Assembly (NCBI GenBank): GCA_030689795.1 | Contig: JAUYEO010000336.1 | Span: forward strand, 1 to 11,437 | DNA: 11,437 bases | Reading direction: 5' to 3' | DNA from: Desulfobacterales bacterium | GTDB lineage: Bacteria; Desulfobacterota; Desulfobacteria; Desulfobacterales; RPRI01 | In this document: positions 6,515-11,437 of the stretch, piece by piece | Layout: each line of letters begins with the position of its first letter | Numbering within the stretch: the first letter of the stretch is position 1 | The notes under the pieces: model-generated | The model's database searches: none | What the model saw: the letters and a program-made list of their open reading frames with translations, nothing else | What the model was told of the DNA's origin: nothing | Program-made: the position numbers and the translations under genes

Positions 6515-8689
6515 CTATTTTCTCGACAGAAAGCGATTGTATTCATACATTTTGGCAAACGCTTTAACCGCGCGTTCAGGCGTCGGATAGAAGACTCCTT
6601 TGAACGAACAGTCGCTGATCCTGTAAACTGTTTTGTCTTTTTCATCGGTCAGCAGGCTTACGCCATATACCGGCTTGTTGTATTTTTCCATCAGGACCGC
6701 GATATGTCTGATATATTGTCCGTCGAAATCAGACAGCGCCTTGTTGACTCTTTCAAAAAAATCGACCGTATAAGTCGGATCGGCGTCAAGCACCGAATCG
6801 GCGAGGCGTTTTAAAAGTATTCTGCGGCCCAGGATACCGAGATTGATTACAGCATCACATCCGTCCCATTTCAAAAGTTCTTCTATGACGGTCATTGGAA
6901 TTGACGGGTCGTTTTCTCCGACTATATCAACCGGGTTTGACCTGCTCCAGTACGGAGGCAGTATCCTGTCGATTCGTTCAATTAACTCCGGCGCAAGTTC
7001 GGGAACTTCAAGCCCGTATTTTGAACAAAGGTCGGATGTGACAACACCCCATCCCCCTCCAAGTGTCATGATTGCCGCGCGGTTTCCCTCCGGGAGGGGC
7101 AAAGATGAAAAAGCCGCTGAAAGATCAAGCAAATCCATGGGCTGTTCCACCATGATAATTCCGGCTTGCCTGCACACGGCATCAAAGATTCCGGAATCGG
7201 AGGTCATTGCTCCTGTATGGCTTGCTGCTGCCCTGCTTCCGGCTTTGCTTCTTCCGCCTTTAAGTAAAACTATGGGTTTCTTTTTTCCGACCCTTGAGGC
7301 GCTTTCAAAAAAACGACGCCCGTTTTTTACGCTTTCCACGTAGAGCATGACGGTTCTTGTCAGATTGTCCACTTCAAACGCATCGATATAATCTTCTATT
7401 GTAATCATGGCCTCGTTTCCCGAGCCGCAGAAAGCCCTGATTCCTATATCCTGCTGTTCGGCAAAAGCAAGAAGCTGGGTTCCCATGTTTCCCGATTGGG
7501 CGACAACGGCGGTAGAGCCGGGTCTTGGCCTTACATGGACTCCTGTGCAGTAAAAATTGATATGAGGGTTGCATATACCCATTGTATTGGGGCCGAGTAT
7601 CATTATATCCGCAGCCTGGGCGGCCTTTACGAGATCCTTTTCGAGCGCTTTCCCCTTAACACCTGTTTCCCCGAATCCAGATGTTATAAGCACCACGTTC
7701 TTTATGCCTTTTGCCTTGAACTCGGGCAGCAGTTTTATCACTCCGGAGGCAGGAATAGTGACAACCGCAAGATCAATCCGGTCGTCGATTTCGGATACCG
7801 ATTTATAAACCGGCCTTTCTGCTATCGAGCCTCCTTTTGGGTTTACGAGGTATATTCTGCCTTCATACCCTCCGCTGATGGTTAATGTGAAAAGGGTATG
7901 CCCCCATTTCCCGAATTGTGAGGATGCACCGACAAATGCTATTGATTTCGGATAAAAAAGAGAGCCTATGTGATCAGGGGAGATTGCGGGAAGATACTTC
8001 CTTTTTTCGGTCTCTGCGCCTGCTATTATGAGGGCGTCAACCGCGCAGATATTTCCGTCAGACATTGCTATTAAAGGATTTATGTCGATTTCAGATATAC
8101 ACGGCTGTTCCAGCGAAAGACGGGAAAGCCCTGTAAGCGCAGCTGTTATCTGTCTGCGGTTTACTGCCTCTTCACCCCTGAATTTTCCAAGGAGTTTTTT
8201 TGCTTTAATCTCATCAATCATTTCGGCTGCATCGGTTTCCATAAGGGGCGCTATACGAAAGGCCGTATCTGAAAAAGCTTCGGTAAATATGCCGCCAAGT
8301 CCGAACATGATTACAGGCCCGAATTGTGGATCCCTGAACATTCCCGCCACAAATTCTCTTTTCCCTTTCACCATCGGTTGTACAAGAAGCCCTTCGAGCT
8401 TATCCCCGGCATCTTTTTGAATGGCTGAAGCAGCTTTTTTAACTGCATCCGGGTCATTAAGATTAAGGTGAACAAGGCCCATTTCTGTTTTGTGCAATAT
8501 TCCGGCGCCAAGCCCCTTGAGGACAACAGGGAAACCGATACCAATTGCGGCATTAACCGCTTCCCTTGAGTTTTTGGCTGTTATCTCTTCCGTAACCGGA
8601 ACACCATATGCTTTGAGTATTCTTTTCGATTCGTTTTCAGTCAAAGCGGAATATTTATTTATTTTTTCAAATAGATCTGTAATGCTCAC
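6515..8689 (-). CDS. Acyl-CoA synthetase (ADP-forming), ATP-grasp first
   Basis: This 724-aa protein belongs to the ADP-forming acetyl/acyl-CoA synthetase superfamily, which interconverts acyl-CoA + ADP + phosphate and acid + ATP + CoA. Domain order: ATP-grasp beta part (about 15-222, with 'ILHKTEMGLV' carrying His66 and 'SEIDINPLI' at about 199-207); CoA-binding Rossmann domain (about 240-335, 'PKSIAFVGASS'); ligase-CoA domains from about 360 ('ILGPNTMGI', 'AQSGNMG' at 397-403, 'AASHTGAM' with His491). His491 and His66 match the two histidines of the family's phosphate relay. Start: GTG at 8687-8689 with AGGAG 6 bases upstream; the longer frame to 8761 adds a low-complexity Ile-rich leader lacking such a site. 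Substrate is unknown (acetate, propionate, aryl acids are family options). No GNAT domain, so it is not a Pat-type acetyltransferase. A lone -10-like TATACT at 8745-8750 could serve it. Confidence 0.88.
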   Translation of the reverse strand: MSITDLFEKINKYSALTENESKRILKAYGVPVTEEITAKNSREAVNAAIGIGFPVVLKGLGAGILHKTEMGLVHLNLNDPDAVKKAASAIQKDAGDKLEGLLVQPMVKGKREFVAGMFRDPQFGPVIMFGLGGIFTEAFSDTAFRIAPLMETDAAEMIDEIKAKKLLGKFRGEEAVNRRQITAALTGLSRLSLEQPCISEIDINPLIAMSDGNICAVDALIIAGAETEKRKYLPAISPDHIGSLFYPKSIAFVGASSQFGKWGHTLFTLTISGGYEGRIYLVNPKGGSIAERPVYKSVSEIDDRIDLAVVTIPASGVIKLLPEFKAKGIKNVVLITSGFGETGVKGKALEKDLVKAAQAADIMILGPNTMGICNPHINFYCTGVHVRPRPGSTAVVAQSGNMGTQLLAFAEQQDIGIRAFCGSGNEAMITIEDYIDAFEVDNLTRTVMLYVESVKNGRRFFESASRVGKKKPIVLLKGGRSKAGSRAAASHTGAMTSDSGIFDAVCRQAGIIMVEQPMDLLDLSAAFSSLPLPEGNRAAIMTLGGGWGVVTSDLCSKYGLEVPELAPELIERIDRILPPYWSRSNPVDIVGENDPSIPMTVIEELLKWDGCDAVINLGILGRRILLKRLADSVLDADPTYTVDFFERVNKALSDFDGQYIRHIAVLMEKYNKPVYGVSLLTDEKDKTVYRISDCSFKGVFYPTPERAVKAFAKMYEYNRFLSRK

Positions 8690-8764
8690 TTGGCGCTCCT
8701 GTATTATAATGATAATGTAATAAAACCTCTTTTTTTCTCTTGATAGTATAGGAATTTGCATTTT

Positions 8765-9030
8765 GGACGCAGATGAACGCAGATTTTAGAGATTTTAAAT
8801 CTGATGGACCCGTAAAAAGTCGAAATATGCTCACTTAATGAGTTTTTTGGGGATTTTTAAATCACTTCGCTAAATCATCCGCCAGAATTATGGCGGATGA
8901 TTTTTAACGCTCAGTAAATTAAAAATCTATTTCCCAAAAATCTCAAATCCGTTCGCATATGACTTTTTACGAGACCGTCAAATCTAAAGAGTAAATAATT
9001 ATCTGCGGATATCGGCGAAAATCTGCGTCC
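8765..9030. mobile_element. Palindromic repeat of about 83 bp, split by a second element
   Basis: GGACGCAGAT (8765-8774) and ATCTGCGTCC (9021-9030) are perfect inverted ends. If the inner element (8803-8979) and one AAATCT are removed, an 83-bp palindromic unit is restored, with TTTAGA (8785-8790) facing TCTAAA (8983-8988) at its centre. The left end carries the degenerate tandem GGACGCAGAT-GAACGCAGAT. No target duplication is clear around it. It borders the promoter region of the acyl-CoA synthetase gene. Confidence 0.7.
8797..8985. mobile_element. 177-bp fold-back element, copy B, with 6-bp target duplication
   Basis: The ends are GATGGACCCGTAAAAAGTC (8803-8821) and, on the other strand, GACGGTCTCGTAAAAAGTC (8979-8961). 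It is flanked by the direct repeat AAATCT (8797-8802 and 8980-8985). The centre is a perfect 13-bp hairpin, AAATCATCCGCCA (8872-8884) with its complement at 8891-8903 and a 6-base loop, followed by five T. The arms between ends and centre match imperfectly (ATATGC, GGG and TTAAT blocks), so the whole unit folds back. It has no coding capacity. It shares its end motif and length with copy A, but its interior is largely different. Confidence 0.85.
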
Positions 9031-9246
9031 TAATTTAAACCGATTAAGGAAAATATAACGCAATCCGTCGTATGTTCAAGATAAAATGCCCGACAAAATG
9101 TTACCCAAAATATCACAGGAAATGCTTAATTCCAAGAGATTATTAAAAAATATTTTTGCACTTTACAGATGGAAATGAATAATAAAAGATGATATATGAC
9201 TTTTTATTTAGAAAAAGCAAAAATTTCTTACAGGAGATTTTGTCTG
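9031..9246. other. AT-rich leader region before ispF
   Basis: With 8690-9030, this completes a 557-base stretch without genes. It is AT-rich with short A/T runs such as AAAAATATTTTT near 9147. I see no convincing -35/-10 pair; TTGCAC (9156-9161) with TAATAA (9180-9185) at 18 bases is a weak candidate for the ispF-cysS promoter. The 13 bases at 9194-9206 repeat the inner edge of copy B (8957-8969) but are too A/T-rich to call a repeat. Confidence 0.4.
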
Positions 9247-9714
9247 ATGCGTGTCGGCATAGGATATGATATCCACAGGCTTGTTGATGGGCGTAAACTT
9301 ATTCTTGGCGGAAAAGAAATCCCTTTTGAAAAAGGTCTGCTTGGCCATTCTGATGCGGATGTTCTTGTTCATGCAATTTGCGATGCGCTGCTGGGGGCTG
9401 CCGGTCTTGGAGATATAGGAATCCATTTTCCCGATACGGACCCTTTATACAAAGATATCTGCAGTCTTGAGATTCTTGCGGGAACATGTGCCATGTTAAA
9501 GAATCAGGGCTGCGCTATTAATAATATCGATTCGACGGTTTTTGCCGAAAGACCGAAGATATCTACTTACAGAGACGAAATGAGAGCCAACATAGCGCGA
9601 TATGCCGGAATTGATGAAAAACTCGTTAATATCAAAGCTACGACCACGGAAGGGCTCGGAATGATCGGAAAAGGTGAAGGTATCGCGGCGATGTGCATCG
9701 CCATGATCGTTTGA
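9247..9714 (+). CDS. ispF: 2-C-methyl-D-erythritol 2,4-cyclodiphosphate synthase
   Basis: This 155-aa enzyme of the MEP (non-mevalonate) isoprenoid pathway converts 4-diphosphocytidyl-2-C-methyl-D-erythritol 2-phosphate to the 2,4-cyclodiphosphate with release of CMP; members are cytoplasmic trimers. The metal ligands Asp8, His10 ('GYDIHRL') and His42 ('HSDADVLVHAICDALLGA') are present, as are 'GDIGIHFPDTDP' and the closing 'TTTEGLGMIGKGEGIAA'. The length is typical. The start is the ATG at 9247, where AGGAG lies 10 bases upstream and family proteins begin 'MRVGIGYD'; an in-frame ATG at 9196 would add 17 uncharacteristic residues. ispD is not next to it. cysS follows after 11 bases. Confidence 0.97.
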   Translation: MRVGIGYDIHRLVDGRKLILGGKEIPFEKGLLGHSDADVLVHAICDALLGAAGLGDIGIHFPDTDPLYKDICSLEILAGTCAMLKNQGCAINNIDSTVFAERPKISTYRDEMRANIARYAGIDEKLVNIKATTTEGLGMIGKGEGIAAMCIAMIV

Positions 9715-9725
9715 ACAGGAGGAAA

Positions 9726-11168
9726 ATGTCTTTACGCATTTACAACACTTTAGAGAGAAAAAAGGTGCCTTTTGTGCCTGTGAGGCCGGGAAGAGTGTCG
9801 ATGTATGTGTGCGGTCCGACCGTATACGATTCCTGCCACATCGGGCATGCAAGATCAGTCATAGTTTTTGATGTTATTTTGAAGTATCTGAAAGCATCAG
9901 GATTTGATGTGACTTATGTCAGGAATTTTACAGATGTTGACGACAAGATTATAAACCGGGCGAGGCAGCTTGGGGTTGATACGTCTGAGGTTGCGGAGAA
10001 ATATATAAAGGAATTCTATGAGGACATGAATGCCTTAAACATTGAAAGGGCGACCATAGAGCCGAGAGCAACCGAGCACATAGACAGAATAATAGTTCTT
10101 ATTGAAAAACTGCTGGAAAAAGGGATGGCATACGGGATAAACGGGGATGTTTTTTATTCTGTCGAAAAATTTGAAAATTACGGAAAACTGTCCGGGCGCA
10201 GGCTCGAAGAGATGGAAGCCGGCTCAAGGGTTGATATAGATGAGAGAAAAAGGAATCCCTTTGATTTTGCCCTCTGGAAGTCGTTAAAACCGGGTGAACC
10301 AGCCTGGGACAGCCCGTGGGGAAAGGGGAGACCCGGCTGGCATATTGAGTGTTCAGCCATGAGCGGCGCGTACCTGGGGGAAACATTTGATATCCATGGA
10401 GGAGGCAAGGATCTTGTCTTCCCGCATCATGAAAACGAGATTGCCCAGTCCGAGGGAGCTTCAGGAAAACCTTTTGCAAAATACTGGATTCACAATGGAT
10501 TTGTAAATATAAATCATGAAAAGATGTCGAAGTCTCTCGGTAATTTTCTCCTGATCAAGGATATACTCAAATCATACCATCCGGATTCCGTCCGACTCTT
10601 TCTTTTGTCCAATCATTACAGGAGTCCTATCGATTATACAAACAAGGCGATGGACGAATCTGATGCGGGTCTTGATAAAATTTACTCCATGGTAAAACGG
10701 GTGGAGGAGAATCCGGATCTTGTTTTAAAAGAGGTTCAGGATGAACCGGGAGATTACTGGAAACAGTTTTACGGGGCAATGGATGATGATTTTAACACGG
10801 CGAAGGGCATCGGAATTCTTTTCGATGCTGTCAGGCATATTAACCGTTTGATGGATGAAAACAGCGGAAGCATTCCCGGTGATGTTAAAATCACAATCAG
10901 TACAATTCATACGGACATATGTAAAATCGGGAAAGTCCTGGGTATTTTATCCGAGTCTGCCGGAGCATATTTTGAAAGAAAGAAAACAACATTTATTGAG
11001 AAAAAAGCGATTGATCCGTCCCTGATAGACTTCCTGGTGAAGGAGCGGTTTGAAGCGAGAAAAGTAAAGGACTGGAAAAAGGCGGATGAAATAAGAAAGA
11101 AACTTTCGGATATGGATGTTTTAATCGAAGACAGGCCTGATGGAACCATATGGAAGTTCAACAGCTGA
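9726..11168 (+). CDS. cysS: Cysteinyl-tRNA synthetase
   Basis: This 480-aa class I aminoacyl-tRNA synthetase charges tRNA-Cys with cysteine in the cytoplasm. The HIGH motif is 'CHIGHA' (His38-His41) and the KMSKS motif is 'EKMSKSLGN' (266-270). All four zinc ligands used for cysteine selection are present: Cys29 ('YVCGPTVYD'), Cys209 ('WHIECSAMS'), His234 and Glu238 ('FPHHENEIAQSEG'). The C-terminal helical and anticodon-binding parts are complete, ending 'EDRPDGTIWKF'. The ATG at 9726 has AGGAGG 3 bases before it; an in-frame ATG at 9693 lies inside ispF and is not used. It forms an operon with ispF, a pairing seen in other bacteria. Confidence 0.98.
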   Translation: MSLRIYNTLERKKVPFVPVRPGRVSMYVCGPTVYDSCHIGHARSVIVFDVILKYLKASGFDVTYVRNFTDVDDKIINRARQLGVDTSEVAEKYIKEFYEDMNALNIERATIEPRATEHIDRIIVLIEKLLEKGMAYGINGDVFYSVEKFENYGKLSGRRLEEMEAGSRVDIDERKRNPFDFALWKSLKPGEPAWDSPWGKGRPGWHIECSAMSGAYLGETFDIHGGGKDLVFPHHENEIAQSEGASGKPFAKYWIHNGFVNINHEKMSKSLGNFLLIKDILKSYHPDSVRLFLLSNHYRSPIDYTNKAMDESDAGLDKIYSMVKRVEENPDLVLKEVQDEPGDYWKQFYGAMDDDFNTAKGIGILFDAVRHINRLMDENSGSIPGDVKITISTIHTDICKIGKVLGILSESAGAYFERKKTTFIEKKAIDPSLIDFLVKERFEARKVKDWKKADEIRKKLSDMDVLIEDRPDGTIWKFNS

Positions 11169-11189
11169 CGGCAGCGCCAAGTTGTTTTT
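11159..11189 (+). terminator. Possible Rho-independent terminator at the cysS end
   Basis: A two-step stem starts within the last cysS codons: CAAC (11159-11162) with GTTG (11181-11184), enclosing GCTG (11164-11167) with CAGC (11172-11175), followed directly by five T (11185-11189). The stem is short and has an asymmetric internal loop, so this is tentative. Confidence 0.35.
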
Positions 11190-11223
11190 GCGTCGAGTGT
11201 ACCGTGGAAGGCTAAAAAAGACA

Positions 11224-11344
11224 AACGTCGAACATTCAACGTCCAACATCGAATGTGGAATAGAAAACGGCGTCGGTATAGGATGTTTTTCATTCGATGT
11301 TGGACGTTCGACGTACCCGTGTAACGGGCCCGATGTTCGACGTT
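11224..11344. repeat. 121-bp nested inverted repeat after cysS
   Basis: Two perfect inverted pairs are nested: AACGTCGAACAT (11224-11235) with ATGTTCGACGTT (11333-11344), and AACGTCCAACATCGAATG (11238-11255) with its complement at 11291-11308. All four arms are variants of one AACGTC-NAACATY unit. The loop between the inner arms is 35 bases. The open frames that cross it on both strands are made of repeat text and are not taken as genes. Confidence 0.8.
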
Positions 11345-11360
11345 CATCTTTCAAAACACC

Positions 11361-11392
11361 CCCTGAACCCTTGAATCCTCGAACCCTAATAA
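11361..11392. repeat. 8-base degenerate tandem repeat
   Basis: Four consecutive octamers read CCCTGAAC, CCTTGAAT, CCTCGAAC and CCTAATAA; the first three fit CCYYGAAY and the last has decayed. It lies 16 bases after the nested inverted repeat. The remaining bases to the window end show nothing I can call. Confidence 0.6.
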
Positions 11393-11437
11393 TCTTATGC
11401 ATAACTTTAAGATAGTATCTGAATATTTGCCCAGGGG

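Noticed and set aside
8690..8761. 24-residue N-terminal extension of the acyl-CoA synthetase
   Set aside because: It is low-complexity and Ile-rich, and the GTG at 8689 has an ideal AGGAG with 6-base spacing.
8872..8905. 13-bp hairpin plus T-run in copy B as a terminator
   Set aside because: No gene on the plus strand leads into it; it is the centre of a mobile element.
9194..9206. 13-base match to the inner edge of fold-back copy B
   Set aside because: It is short and A/T-rich, the outer GAYGG block is missing, and there is no paired end.
9196..9246. Upstream in-frame ATG for ispF, adding 17 residues
   Set aside because: No ribosome-binding site precedes it, the extra residues do not fit the family, and the ATG at 9247 has AGGAG upstream.
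11224..11392. CRISPR-like array after cysS
   Set aside because: The repeats are inverted, degenerate and of unequal spacing, there are no spacers of constant length, and no cas genes are seen.
10907..11415. Open frames on both strands over the end of cysS and the repeats
   Set aside because: They overlap cysS in other frames or translate repeat sequence, with no family resemblance.

Overview
The window reads as chromosomal DNA of a Gram-negative bacterium, most likely a Desulfobacterota (deltaproteobacterial) sulfate-reducer type. The grounds are an Mla-type outer-membrane lipid transport operon with the STAS domain fused to the permease, an ADP-forming acyl-CoA synthetase, and many fold-back repeats of a kind I associate with that group. 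The lineage is an inference from gene content and repeat style; no rRNA or other phylogenetic marker is present.

Layout. At 1-465 (+) lies the C-terminal end of a serine hydrolase of the beta-lactamase/penicillin-binding fold, cut by the window edge. Convergent to it is a five-gene minus-strand operon, transcribed from about 5.8 kb down to 533: STAS-MlaE permease, MlaF ATPase, MlaD MCE protein, auxiliary lipoprotein, then glucose-6-phosphate isomerase (pgi). The pgi start overlaps the lipoprotein stop. The first four genes form an inner-membrane ABC machine for phospholipid or hydrophobic-compound traffic across the envelope; pgi is central sugar metabolism and looks like a passenger. Upstream on the same strand are a 76-aa four-cysteine protein (6032-6262) with its own promoter-like site, then a 724-aa acyl-CoA synthetase (ADP-forming) with an N-terminal ATP-grasp (6515-8689). 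After a 557-base gene-free stretch, ispF (isoprenoid biosynthesis) and cysS (cysteinyl-tRNA synthetase) form a tight plus-strand pair (9247-11168).

Repeats. The genes are ordinary; the spaces between them are not. Almost every spacer of more than 80 bases holds a fold-back (palindromic) element: a 142-bp MITE-like element with 36-bp imperfect inverted ends and a 5-bp target duplication (5868-6009); one 45-bp arm of the same element, inverted, at 461-505, so that perfect inverted repeats bracket the whole mla-pgi operon; two elements of 178 and 177 bp sharing a 19-bp end of the form GAYGG-NNNN-GTAAAAAG (6311-6488 and 8803-8979), the second with a 6-bp target duplication and sitting inside another palindromic element (8765-9030); a 51-bp hairpin between mlaE and mlaF; and nested inverted repeats plus an 8-base tandem repeat after cysS. 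No transposase, integrase, CRISPR array, tRNA or rRNA is seen. I found no new multi-gene system. The most notable content is this dense, partly nested set of non-autonomous fold-back elements.
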